This document shows, piece by piece, positions 7,411 through 16,653 of a DNA stretch of 19,269 bases. Positions within the stretch are counted from its first letter, which is position 1. Every line of letters starts with the position of its first letter. A program made the translations under genes and the position numbers. The stretch is taken from the NCBI GenBank assembly GCA_049600855.1, contig JBMYQA010000098.1, positions 1-19,269 on the forward strand. The letters are read 5' to 3'. Under the pieces are notes generated by a model. It had not been told where the DNA came from. It ran no database searches and was given only the letters and a program-made list of their open reading frames with translations. Origin of the DNA: JBMYQA01 sp049600855 (GTDB taxonomy: Bacteria; Bacteroidota; Bacteroidia; Cytophagales; Flammeovirgaceae).

Positions 7411-7429
7411 GAGGCGGGACTTCCGCCTC
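7411..7429 (-). other. GC-rich intercistronic hairpin between NRPS and transporter genes
   Basis: GAGGCGG (7411-7417) and CCGCCTC (7423-7429) form a perfect 7-bp, mostly G-C stem with a 5-base loop, 6 bases after the NRPS stop codon. No T run follows on the minus strand. The likely roles are stabilising the 3' end of the long NRPS message or lowering expression of the downstream genes. Confidence 0.5.
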
Positions 7430-7435
7430 TATCTA

Positions 7436-10400
7436 CTACACACTTGCGATTAATGATTTACGTTGGATATAGTCGAAGTATTTGACCATGATTTCTTGAT
7501 CAATCTTCGGGAAACTCAGCCCAAGCTTTTCTAATTCTTCTTGAGTGATGGAGTTGTCTATTTGGATTTGCACTTTTTGATCTCTTTTTTCCCAATCTTC
7601 CAATAGCTGTTTATCCAACTCAAGCAAGGTCTGCTCATCATATCCCATAAAATCTTGTATGAAGGATGGTAATGGCAATTCCTGTTCTGTGAGCACATAG
7701 TTTTTAGCACGACTGATCCACTCGCTCAAACGAAGCTCTTGCAGTGGTGTAGTTGCTTGTGCGCTGTACAACTTGAATAATTCCGTCGTTGAATATTCTT
7801 TGTTCGAGATATTAAAATTGCGATTGTGCAGTTCAGGCTGTTGCGATAAGCGTACTAAGGCTTTTGCAGCAAAATCCACTGGTGTAGCATCTACTGGAAT
7901 GTCAAAGTCTTTATTCAAGGATGCATTTAATAATAGACTACATTTCATCAGTTTATAAAACCACTGACTCGTTGTATATCGGCCTTTTTGCGTATCTCCT
8001 GTAATTAAACCCAAGCGATACATGTTACACGGAATGCCTCGTTGTCTGGCTATTTCTATTATTTTTTCTGCTACCCATTTACTCCCTTCATATCCAGAAG
8101 TACGCAAGTGCTGCATCTCATCAATTGGTGTATTTTCAGTAATTGTCCTGCTTTGATTCATCGAGAATATTGCCATGGTAGAGGTATAATGAAGCATTTT
8201 TTGGCGACCTGTACAGGCAAACCGAAGTACTTCTTGCAATCCATGTACGTTTGCAGCTTTCATTTGCTCATAGCTAGCAAAATGGTTCATATAGCTTGCA
8301 TTGTGATACACCACATCAATCTTCTTCACTAATGCTTCGTACTGTGCTGTAGACAAGTTGAACTGTGCTGCGCCAAGCTCTCCTGCATAGGCATTAATTC
8401 GTTGTGCATAACTATCGTCCCACAATTCGTAGTTTTCAAGGTTTTGCTGAATCCGCAGCAACGCCTCACCGTCTGAATTTGCCCGTACCAGACAATGAAT
8501 GGTAGCATCGCCTATGGTCATTAACTCGCGTAGTAGAAAGCCTCCCACAAATCCTGTTGCCCCTGTCATAAAAATATGTTGAGGAGAAGATGTCTTCTGC
8601 CCGTTTTTAGTAGGAACAATGGACTCGTCTAGTACCGCTTCTTGCTTGAGATCAATATACTCAGGTTCAGCTTCTTGCCCTTGCTTGAGCTGTTTTACTA
8701 AAGCTTCTATCGTTGGATACATAAATAACTCTCGCACGGTCAACCTTGTCCCTAGTACGCGATTCATTTTAGCTACCACCTTTACGGCATTGATAGAATG
8801 TCCGCCTAAATCGAAGAAGTGAGATGATATACCCACTTGGTTTACTGACAGAAACTCTGACCAAATCGTCGCAATGCGCTGCTCAAAGTCATTACGAGGC
8901 GCAATATAGGTTTGTAGGCTTTGCTCATCTTCCAATGCAAGAAGGGTAGCAGTATCTACTTTTCCATTTGCCGTAAGTGGAATATGATCAATTTCTACTA
9001 AGAAAGCAGGAATCATATAAGCAGGCAAATGCGCTTTTAGATGGTATTGCACAACCTCCATATCATAATGAGATTGAGGTACTACATACGCGACTAATAG
9101 TTGATTTTGTTGCTTATCTGGCTTTACACAAACAACAGCTTGTTGTACCCCTGGGGCTTGGTTTAAAGCACGCTCTATTTCTCCCAATTCAATGCGGTAG
9201 CCTCTGATCTTAATTTGTGTATCTTTTCTGCCAAGAAACTCCACTTCTCCCGAAGGGAGCCACCTAGCCAAATCGCCCGTTTTATAGAGCTTTTGTGTTT
9301 CATCAAATGGACTGCTCATAAACTTTGTAGCCGTGAGTTTAGCTTGGTTGAGATAACCGTCAGCTACACTTACACCAGCAATACACAATTCACCGACTTC
9401 CCCAATCGCAGCCATGCTTAAATCATCGTGAAGGATGTAGGCATTTGTATGAGGAAGCGGTTTCCCAATACTGTTGGTCTCAAAATCAGTCACATCTTCT
9501 AAAACAAGCGCATCAATGGTGGTTTCAGTAGGCCCATAATGGTTATTAAGCCTTACTGCGGGTAGCTTACTTTTAATTTGTTGTGCGAGTGATGCAGTTA
9601 GCGACTCCCCTCCAATACAAATGGTAGCAAGTGCGAGCTGTTGTGCAATACCTGGACGGACAAGTTCCATAAAGGCACTAAAGAAACTCGGTGTACCTTG
9701 TAAAATAGAAACCTGCTGTTCGAGACAAATTGCGAGCTTATCTTCTAGCGTGTGCGTAGTATGAGATGGCGAAATGGCAATTTTTCCTCCACAAAGTAAG
9801 GGTAAGAAGATTTCAAGCAAGGACACATCAAAGGCATAATTAGTCAGGAAGCAAGTAACCATGGAGTGATCGGCTTCTACAAGCGACATTTCGACTTGCA
9901 ATCGGTCAATTAAGCTGAGGTGCGATACCATGACACCTTTTGGAGTTCCTGTAGAGCCTGAGGTGTAAATAATATAAGCCAAGGTTTCTAAAGGAAAAGG
10001 AGCAAGGTTAACAGTAGGTGCTTGTCCATAAACAGGTTCATCATCCATGGTAATGATTGGAATCTCCCTTTCACCTTGTAATTTCTCATGATATGCCTGC
10101 TGCGTCAGCACCGCCGCTACTGCTGCATCTTTTAGTATAAATTGCACTTTTGAGCTCGGCTGTTCGGTAGAAATCGGAATATAGGTAGCGCCTGCTTTCA
10201 AAATCCCCATCATTCCGACAATCATTAGGGGTGAGCGATCCATACACATCGCTACACGGCTATTTTGCTGAATGCCTTTGTCTTGTAAATAATGAGCTAA
10301 CTGATTGGCTTGAGCATTTAATGCCTCATAGGTCATTGATTCCCCTTCAAACGTAAGGGCGATGGCATCAGGACTAGCCTCCACTTGTTGCTCAAATACC

Positions 10401-13400
10401 TCAACAAGTGTATATTCTGGCGTAGCGTGTGCTAAACTAGGGTTAAATTCTGTACGAATGTGCTCCAATTCTTGTGGAGAAGCCAAGCGAATATCTTGAA
10501 CAAATTGCTTTTTATGAATGGCAATTTCATGAATGGCCTGCTCAAAGTGCCTTTTGATGTACTCAGCGTATTCGGCAGTGATGAGGCTAGTGTTATATGT
10601 CAAATAAATATTGAGGCGATTTCTCAATTCGGCAGTGATGGTAAATGGATAATTGGTCTGTTCTTCAACTGAGACATGCTCAAATTGCAATTCCCATACT
10701 TTTCCTTCAACCGCATCCATTGGATAATTTTCAAACACCAATAGGCTATCGAATAACTCCCCTCGCACTCCTGTCCACGTCATGACTTGATTCAAAGAGG
10801 TGTATTGGAACGCTCTAGCCGCAGTATGCCCTTCCTGAATACGAGTCAACCAATCTACGGTAGTACTTGTTGGAATTACTTCACTGTACATTGGGATTGT
10901 ATTGATATATATTCCCACTCGTTCTTCTGCATGCTCTAAACTACTCGGTCGGCCTGAAACCGTGGCACCAAATAACACATTATGTTGACCTGTATATCGT
11001 GAAAGCAATAGTGACCAAACTCCTTGAATTAGGGTATTTACGGTTAATTTATTCTCTTGTGCATATCGTTTAATTTGTTCAGTAAGTGTTTCATCAAAAA
11101 ATATTTCACATTCTTCAGTAGTACCATTATTCGTATTCCTTTGAGTGTTTGTATTTATAAATGGTAACAAACTTGGTGCTTCAAAATTTGCTAAATAGCC
11201 TTGCCAAAAAGCCGCTTCTTCAAATTCATCTTTAGACTGAATAAATCGGATGTAATCTTCGAATTCATCTGTTTCTTTAAACGCAGGTTGATTTCCATTA
11301 ATATACGATTCATAATAGCCCATTAATTCTCCGATGACAGTAGGAATTGACCAGCCATCCAACAAAATGTGATGGTGTGTCCAAATCATCGAGAAGGAGT
11401 CTTCTGCCCATTTCAACAGGGTGATTCGCATCAACGGAGGGGTTGAAAAGTCGAAACCTTTTTCTTTGTCTGCTTTCAGGAAGTCCGCTAAGGTAGCTTG
11501 TTGTTCTTCAGCGCTTAACTCACTGTAATCCAAGAATTCAAAAGGCAGCTCAGTGGTTTCATGCACACATTGAACTGGTAAGGCCAGTTCGTGATGATGG
11601 AAACTAGTTTTGAAAATGGTATGCTGATTGATAATGCGCTGCCAAGATTTCTGTAATGCTGAGATGTTGACCCGACTGCTCAATACGGATTGAAACTGAT
11701 TGGTATAGGCCGCGGCTGTATCATCGAATAATTTATGGAATAGCATGCCTTCTTGCAAAGGGCTTAATCGATACATCGACGTGATGCTATTGCCTTTTTG
11801 CTTGCTATTCGCTAGGAAATTATCAAGCTCCTGATAAGTCACCTGTTTGCTTAATTGGAAATCAGCTGGACTGACACTGCGTTCCGTCTGGCTGGCACAA
11901 TGCTCAATAATTTCCTTTAAGCAACTGATGTATAAGGTGCTTAATTGCTCAATCGTTTCTGGGTGATAGTCATTGGGTGAATAGGCCCATGACATCATGA
12001 GTTGCCCTCCAGCAATCGACCCACTAATGGAAAGCTTGTACTGAAAAGGCGTATCAGGGCTAGCATCATCGCCTCGCGACTCAGGAGCTGGTTTAAAAAA
12101 GCTATCTCCACCAGCAAGTTGGTCAAATTGGCCTAAATAGTTGAAGATGATGTCCCATTTGGCATTGGAGAATTTCTCTCGCACCTCATTTGATGCATGC
12201 AAGTACTTGAGTGCGCCAAATCCCATTCCTTTATTAGGCACTAGTCTCAATTGCTCTTTGACAGAAATCACCAAATCTCTAAGGGTATGCGCAGTAGGAA
12301 AGGCTAACGCAATTGGATAAAGATTGGTAAACCATCCGACTGTATTACTTGTATCGATCGCATCAGAAATTACTTCCCGTCCATGCCCTTCAAGACCAAT
12401 TACCAATTGTGCTTGAGCCGACCATTTATGGAACGTGTACAGCAATGCAGCCAATAAGATATCATTAATTTCGGTGCCATAGGCTTTGCCCACTTGTTGG
12501 AGTAAGGCACTCGTTTGGGGTACCTCCAATGCTGCATACTGATTCCTCACCATTCCCCAAGTAGAAGCCCCTTCTTGCTTGTCCGTTGGTATGGGGGCAT
12601 AGTGTTGCATTACATTTTCCCAATAGTCGATTTCAGCATTGACTTTTTTAGAATTCGCGAAAGTAGCCAATGCATTCCCCCATTCCCTAAATGAATGCGT
12701 TTTCGGCCCAAACTCAATCGCTTCGCCTTCGGCAAGTGACTTGAGACTACTTTCAAGATCATCCATGATGATTCTCCAAGAAACACCATCAACGGCTAAG
12801 TGATGGATGATGATCAAGAGTCGGTTATATTCACTAAACGCTGGGGTTTTAATCCATACAAAACGCGCAATTTCTCCTGTTTCTATGGATAAACTTCGTT
12901 GATATGCATTGCACGTCGCTGTGATTGCCTCAGTTAATTCTTCTTCACTGGCGATAGCAGACAAATCTTTCACTTGTAACTCCCCTAACTGCTCTTCATA
13001 TTTTTGTTGCCACTTTCCAAGTTTAAATTGATAGGAGAATCGTAAAGCATCGTGACGTTCAAAGAGTTTGACTATCACTTGTTGTAAGTGTACTTCTGAA
13101 ATGGACTTATCGAGTCCAAGTAGCATGTCTTGATTGAAGTGTGATTTTTCGGGATTTTCACTCGTTAAAAACCACTCTTGGACAGGTATTAAAGGGCTAT
13201 GCCCTTTAAGCATCCCTTGTTCTCCCATGGCCTGTTCTTCCTGTACATCAATCATTTTGGCTAATTGACTAATGGTAGGATTTTCAAAGACAAGATGAGG
13301 TTGCAGGCTGTATCCCAGTTTTTTAGCTCTACTTGCTACTTGGATAGTGATAATGGAATCCCCTCCCAATTCAAAGAAATTGTCATTTACCCCTACTCTA

Positions 13401-16400
13401 TTGGTGTTTAAGAGTTTTTCCCAAATCTGCACGAGGTCTTTTTCGATTTTAGAAGAAGGGGCTAGGTAATTATCTTCTTTCGTCGTGTTGACTTCAGGAC
13501 TTGGCAAGGCTTTTTTATCTACTTTGCCATTTGCAGTGAGTGGCAATTCCGCTAGTTCCACCAGCACCGAAGGAATCATGTATTCGGGGAGCTTCACCTG
13601 GAGGAATTCGAGCACTTCTTTTTGAGCATAATTGCTTTCAGGAACGACGTAGGCGACAAGTTTTTTAGTGCCACTTTCGTTACTATTTACCACAACAATA
13701 CACTGTTTTACCTGAGGCGCTTGTTGCAGAACTGTTTCTACTTCACCTAACTCAATTCGATAGCCTCTAATTTTAACTTGATCGTCTTGTCTACCCACAA
13801 AATCAATGGTGCCATTTGGCAACCAACGAGCCAAATCGCCTGTTTTATAGAGTTTTCCTGCTCCAAATGGATTTGGCACAAAGCGTTCTTCCGTGAGGGC
13901 TTCCTTATTGAGGTACCCTTTTGATACGCCATCACCACCAATGTAGATTTCTCCCACAATACCAATTCCAGTGGGTTGCGTAGATTGATCTAAGATGTAA
14001 ACCACAGTATTGGAAAGTGGGCCACCGATTGGTACGAGGTCATTTTCTACTGACTGAATGGGGTAATAAGTGGCATATACCGTTGTTTCCGTTGGGCCGT
14101 ACACATGAACTAATGTCGATGAGCCTACTGCTTCTAAAGCGCGTTTTACATGTGGTACAGAAACCAATTGACCACCGAATAATAGTTTTCGTAAGCCTTT
14201 AAGTGCTTCCACATCATAATCCACAAAGGCATTGAAAAGCGCGGTGGTCATAAAACAGACAGACACTTCGCGTTGCCTGATCACCTCGGCAAGTTTTCCA
14301 GCATCTCGTGCCTGCTCTTTCGTAATCAAGTGTAGCGCGGCTCCATTTAGCAATGATCCGAAAATATCATAAATAGACCCATCAAACACATAGTTAGACC
14401 ATTGCAACACTTTATCATCCGCATTGATGGCAATGTCTGTGGTTTCACATGCGAGTTTAATCACATTCTGATGCGTGACTAAAATCCCCTTCGGCTGTCC
14501 CGTTGTGCCTGATGTGTACATGACATAGGCAGGGTTATCAAACGCAATGGAATTGATTTCTTTAGCACCATCAAAACCATCGAGTTCCGCATTCAATTCA
14601 TCCCAAATGATGGAAGTAATCCCGTCGCGCTCTTCGAACAAAGTATTAAACATCATTAAATCCCGATCGTAGAAGCTATTGGTAATCACCCATTTTGCAT
14701 GAGCATCTTCCAACATATAGTCGATGCGCGTATCAGGATATTCAGGATCAATGGCGACATAGGCGGCACCTGTTCCTAAAATGCCCAAGATTGAAATAAT
14801 CATCTCAGGAGAACGCTCCAAGCAAATACCCACAAAATCGCCTTTTCCAATACCTTGCGCTTCTAAGTACTGCCTTAACTGATTTGATTTTTGCCAGAGC
14901 GCTTCATAGGTCATGGTTTCGCTTTCATCGGCAAGGGCAATGGCTTGCGGCTGCTGTTGCGCCTGATGCTGAAAATGACCGATAAGCGAAGCGTCTTTTC
15001 GATAAGGAACAGTCGTTTTATTGAAGGTCTCGAGTATTTCTTTTTCTTCCTCAGGAGTAATTATTTTAATATCAGACAAATGCTCTTTTTCAACAATTTG
15101 CTCAAGTGCTGCGCTGAAATGTTGTGTCATGCGTTCTACAGCTTGTGTGGGTAACAACTCTTTATTGAATTTAAAGCCGATAGAAAGTTGGTTATTCAAC
15201 ACAGCCGTAAGACTTAATAAAAAGTTATTCCGTTCTTCGGCATCTACCTGTACAATTTTAAGCGCCCAATCTTGGGCAAGTGCTTCGTCTAAGGGATAGT
15301 TCTCAAATACTAAAGAAGTATCAAAAAACTCTCCTTTTAAGCCACTCCAAGTTTGGATTTTATTCAGAGGCGTAAATTGATACTCCTGACTCGCAGATGT
15401 TCCTTTTTGTAAGTTGGTTAACCACTCCACAATGGAATCATCTGCCAACTCCGCATGAAGCAAAAGGGTATTGATATACAAGCCCACTCGTTTTTCAGCT
15501 CCCTCTAAATCGGCTGGTCGCCCTGAAACGGTTACGCCAAATACGACATTTGAATTACCTGTATACCGTGCTAATAAAAGTGCCCAAACTCCTTGTGCAA
15601 TGGTATTTACAGTTAAGTGGTTTTGCTGCGCATAGGCTCGTAATTTCTCCGTATCCTCAACAGAAAGTAATAGATGACATTCGCCTACACTTCCACCACC
15701 TTTGTTTCGATCGACACCCGATGGGACAAACGGCAATAAGCAAGCTTGATCTAATCCAGCCAAATATTCTTTCCAAAAGCTTTCGGCTGGGTAGCCTTCG
15801 TTTTGTTTCGTAATGTACTTGATGTAATCTTCATAACGATCGGCAGGAAGTTCGGGTAGTGCATGCCCTTGGTATAAGTGCTCGTAATTACTCATGAGCT
15901 CTCCCATTACAATTGGCATCGACCAGCCATCGAGTAAAATGTGGTGGTGTGTCCATACCATTGTAAATAGCGCTTCACTGCGTTTAATGAGTGTAATGCG
16001 CAATAAAGGCGCCTGATCGAATTTGAATTTGTTTTGCTTGTCTTTGGCTAAGAAGGCCGCTAACTTTTCTTCTTGCTCTTCTTCGCCAAAGGCACTGAAA
16101 TCAATTAATTGAAAAGGCAATTCCACCTCTTTATAGACCGTTTGCACGGGAATGCTCATGGCATCATGATGAAAAGAGGAACGGAGAATGCTGTGATTAT
16201 GGAGTATTTGTTGCCAAGCCTCACGGAACATTTCGACGTTTACTGGACAGGCAATATTGCAACGAAACTGGGTGTAATAGGCATCGGATTGTGTATCGTA
16301 TAAACTATGGAACAGCATGCCTTCTTGCATGGGGCTTAAGCCATAGATTCCCTCAATCTTTTTGCTCTTATGAGAAGAAGCTGCTCCAGTCTCTTTTAAG

Positions 16401-16576
16401 TAATCAATTAACTGAGCTTTATGCTCTTTAATAAATTGAATTACATCTTTATTCTGCTTCACAAGGGCAATTTCCGCTTTGGTCAATTTCCCCTTCTTCC
16501 CCTTTAATACCAAGTCGCCCTTGTCAATCGCTAGTGATAAATTTAAGGCGGTAAGCTTATCTATAAAATCTTTCAT
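7436..16576 (-). CDS. Two-module nonribosomal peptide synthetase with terminal reductase: dock-C-A-PCP-E-C-A-PCP-TD
   Basis: This 3046-residue cytoplasmic megasynthase adds two amino acids to a chain received from the upstream NRPS and releases it by reduction. Domains in order (residues): TubC-type docking 1-60, C 76-505 (HHILLDG, H212), A 530-1030, PCP 1040-1110 (GGDSI, S1074), E 1128-1575 (H1258/H1259, EGHGRE, TVGWFT, FNYLGQFD), C 1600-2030 (H1736), A 2060-2550, PCP 2562-2632 (GGHSI, S2594), and thioester reductase 2665-2985. Both C domains carry SPMQEGMLFH-like openings and follow an E domain, as expected for DCL types. Specificity residues suggest an Ile-like residue in the first module (epimerised) and an unassigned residue in the second. 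The carrier serines need phosphopantetheine from a transferase not in this window. The ATG at 16576 lies 77 bases after the upstream NRPS gene. No frameshift or stop interrupts the frame, and all core motifs look intact, so the enzyme should be functional. Confidence 0.97.
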   Translation of the reverse strand: MKDFIDKLTALNLSLAIDKGDLVLKGKKGKLTKAEIALVKQNKDVIQFIKEHKAQLIDYLKETGAASSHKSKKIEGIYGLSPMQEGMLFHSLYDTQSDAYYTQFRCNIACPVNVEMFREAWQQILHNHSILRSSFHHDAMSIPVQTVYKEVELPFQLIDFSAFGEEEQEEKLAAFLAKDKQNKFKFDQAPLLRITLIKRSEALFTMVWTHHHILLDGWSMPIVMGELMSNYEHLYQGHALPELPADRYEDYIKYITKQNEGYPAESFWKEYLAGLDQACLLPFVPSGVDRNKGGGSVGECHLLLSVEDTEKLRAYAQQNHLTVNTIAQGVWALLLARYTGNSNVVFGVTVSGRPADLEGAEKRVGLYINTLLLHAELADDSIVEWLTNLQKGTSASQEYQFTPLNKIQTWSGLKGEFFDTSLVFENYPLDEALAQDWALKIVQVDAEERNNFLLSLTAVLNNQLSIGFKFNKELLPTQAVERMTQHFSAALEQIVEKEHLSDIKIITPEEEKEILETFNKTTVPYRKDASLIGHFQHQAQQQPQAIALADESETMTYEALWQKSNQLRQYLEAQGIGKGDFVGICLERSPEMIISILGILGTGAAYVAIDPEYPDTRIDYMLEDAHAKWVITNSFYDRDLMMFNTLFEERDGITSIIWDELNAELDGFDGAKEINSIAFDNPAYVMYTSGTTGQPKGILVTHQNVIKLACETTDIAINADDKVLQWSNYVFDGSIYDIFGSLLNGAALHLITKEQARDAGKLAEVIRQREVSVCFMTTALFNAFVDYDVEALKGLRKLLFGGQLVSVPHVKRALEAVGSSTLVHVYGPTETTVYATYYPIQSVENDLVPIGGPLSNTVVYILDQSTQPTGIGIVGEIYIGGDGVSKGYLNKEALTEERFVPNPFGAGKLYKTGDLARWLPNGTIDFVGRQDDQVKIRGYRIELGEVETVLQQAPQVKQCIVVVNSNESGTKKLVAYVVPESNYAQKEVLEFLQVKLPEYMIPSVLVELAELPLTANGKVDKKALPSPEVNTTKEDNYLAPSSKIEKDLVQIWEKLLNTNRVGVNDNFFELGGDSIITIQVASRAKKLGYSLQPHLVFENPTISQLAKMIDVQEEQAMGEQGMLKGHSPLIPVQEWFLTSENPEKSHFNQDMLLGLDKSISEVHLQQVIVKLFERHDALRFSYQFKLGKWQQKYEEQLGELQVKDLSAIASEEELTEAITATCNAYQRSLSIETGEIARFVWIKTPAFSEYNRLLIIIHHLAVDGVSWRIIMDDLESSLKSLAEGEAIEFGPKTHSFREWGNALATFANSKKVNAEIDYWENVMQHYAPIPTDKQEGASTWGMVRNQYAALEVPQTSALLQQVGKAYGTEINDILLAALLYTFHKWSAQAQLVIGLEGHGREVISDAIDTSNTVGWFTNLYPIALAFPTAHTLRDLVISVKEQLRLVPNKGMGFGALKYLHASNEVREKFSNAKWDIIFNYLGQFDQLAGGDSFFKPAPESRGDDASPDTPFQYKLSISGSIAGGQLMMSWAYSPNDYHPETIEQLSTLYISCLKEIIEHCASQTERSVSPADFQLSKQVTYQELDNFLANSKQKGNSITSMYRLSPLQEGMLFHKLFDDTAAAYTNQFQSVLSSRVNISALQKSWQRIINQHTIFKTSFHHHELALPVQCVHETTELPFEFLDYSELSAEEQQATLADFLKADKEKGFDFSTPPLMRITLLKWAEDSFSMIWTHHHILLDGWSIPTVIGELMGYYESYINGNQPAFKETDEFEDYIRFIQSKDEFEEAAFWQGYLANFEAPSLLPFINTNTQRNTNNGTTEECEIFFDETLTEQIKRYAQENKLTVNTLIQGVWSLLLSRYTGQHNVLFGATVSGRPSSLEHAEERVGIYINTIPMYSEVIPTSTTVDWLTRIQEGHTAARAFQYTSLNQVMTWTGVRGELFDSLLVFENYPMDAVEGKVWELQFEHVSVEEQTNYPFTITAELRNRLNIYLTYNTSLITAEYAEYIKRHFEQAIHEIAIHKKQFVQDIRLASPQELEHIRTEFNPSLAHATPEYTLVEVFEQQVEASPDAIALTFEGESMTYEALNAQANQLAHYLQDKGIQQNSRVAMCMDRSPLMIVGMMGILKAGATYIPISTEQPSSKVQFILKDAAVAAVLTQQAYHEKLQGEREIPIITMDDEPVYGQAPTVNLAPFPLETLAYIIYTSGSTGTPKGVMVSHLSLIDRLQVEMSLVEADHSMVTCFLTNYAFDVSLLEIFLPLLCGGKIAISPSHTTHTLEDKLAICLEQQVSILQGTPSFFSAFMELVRPGIAQQLALATICIGGESLTASLAQQIKSKLPAVRLNNHYGPTETTIDALVLEDVTDFETNSIGKPLPHTNAYILHDDLSMAAIGEVGELCIAGVSVADGYLNQAKLTATKFMSSPFDETQKLYKTGDLARWLPSGEVEFLGRKDTQIKIRGYRIELGEIERALNQAPGVQQAVVCVKPDKQQNQLLVAYVVPQSHYDMEVVQYHLKAHLPAYMIPAFLVEIDHIPLTANGKVDTATLLALEDEQSLQTYIAPRNDFEQRIATIWSEFLSVNQVGISSHFFDLGGHSINAVKVVAKMNRVLGTRLTVRELFMYPTIEALVKQLKQGQEAEPEYIDLKQEAVLDESIVPTKNGQKTSSPQHIFMTGATGFVGGFLLRELMTIGDATIHCLVRANSDGEALLRIQQNLENYELWDDSYAQRINAYAGELGAAQFNLSTAQYEALVKKIDVVYHNASYMNHFASYEQMKAANVHGLQEVLRFACTGRQKMLHYTSTMAIFSMNQSRTITENTPIDEMQHLRTSGYEGSKWVAEKIIEIARQRGIPCNMYRLGLITGDTQKGRYTTSQWFYKLMKCSLLLNASLNKDFDIPVDATPVDFAAKALVRLSQQPELHNRNFNISNKEYSTTELFKLYSAQATTPLQELRLSEWISRAKNYVLTEQELPLPSFIQDFMGYDEQTLLELDKQLLEDWEKRDQKVQIQIDNSITQEELEKLGLSFPKIDQEIMVKYFDYIQRKSLIASV
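7439..8584 (-). other. Terminal thioester reductase (TD/R) domain with C-terminal tail
   Basis: Residues 2665-2985 form a Rossmann-type short-chain dehydrogenase-like domain: NAD(P)H loop TGATGFVGG (2671-2679), then the catalytic S/T (TST, 2798-2800), Y2829 and K2833 (YEGSK). It should release the finished peptide from S2594 by NADPH-dependent reduction, giving an aldehyde or, after a second round, an alcohol. About 60 further residues (2986-3046), charged and probably helical, follow and match no domain I recognise. Confidence 0.9.
8681..11779 (-). other. NRPS module C-A-PCP, unassigned residue
   Basis: Residues 1600-2632. The C domain active site is H1735/H1736 with D1740. The adenylation pocket reads D2250, V2251, L2254, Q (LQGTPS), C2320, G2322, H2346, I2354, D2355, K2539, i.e. 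D-V-L-Q-C-G-H-I-D-K. I do not recognise this as a standard code; the histidine and aspartate hint at a polar or charged side chain. The PCP reads GGHSI, as expected for a carrier not followed by an E domain, and hands its chain to the reductase. Confidence 0.7.
11852..16351 (-). other. NRPS module C-A-PCP-E, Ile-like residue, epimerised
   Basis: Residues 76-1575. The adenylation pocket read against GrsA is D732, G733, Y736, C774 or F775, L799, G801, V825, V833, Y834, K1018. This is close to the recognised isoleucine code DGFFLGVVYK. The A4 segment FDGSIYDIF and the following CFMTTALF fit the aliphatic class. The PCP has the aspartate before serine (GGDSI) usual for carriers feeding an E domain. 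The E domain keeps its active-site HHxxxDG and all later motifs, so the residue should leave in D form (D-allo-Ile if L-Ile is used). Confidence 0.75.
16397..16576 (-). other. N-terminal TubC-type docking domain of the 3046-residue NRPS
   Basis: Residues 1-60 precede the first C domain and follow the TubC docking pattern: a helix (FIDKLTALNLSL), a two-strand hairpin (AIDKGDLVLKGKKGKLT) and two helices ending KEHKAQLIDYL. Such domains grip a short C-terminal tail of the preceding NRPS. The domain is rich in lysine, while the preceding NRPS ends in an acidic tail, so charge pairing is likely. Confidence 0.8.
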
Positions 16577-16653
16577 AATCCATAATGATTTAGATCGTGT
16601 AATCGTTATTTAGGTTCATCGTAACTAGGTGGAGATTCCTTCACTTTATCCGT

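Noticed and set aside
7622..8584. Reading the terminal domain as a thioesterase or a ketoreductase
   Set aside because: There is no GxSxG. The TGATGFVGG loop with YxxxK directly after a PCP at the end of the NRPS is the TD reductase pattern.
14891..15299. Open reading frames opposite the NRPS genes, here and elsewhere
   Set aside because: They lie wholly antisense to intact conserved domains, lack recognisable motifs and are expected by chance in such long genes.
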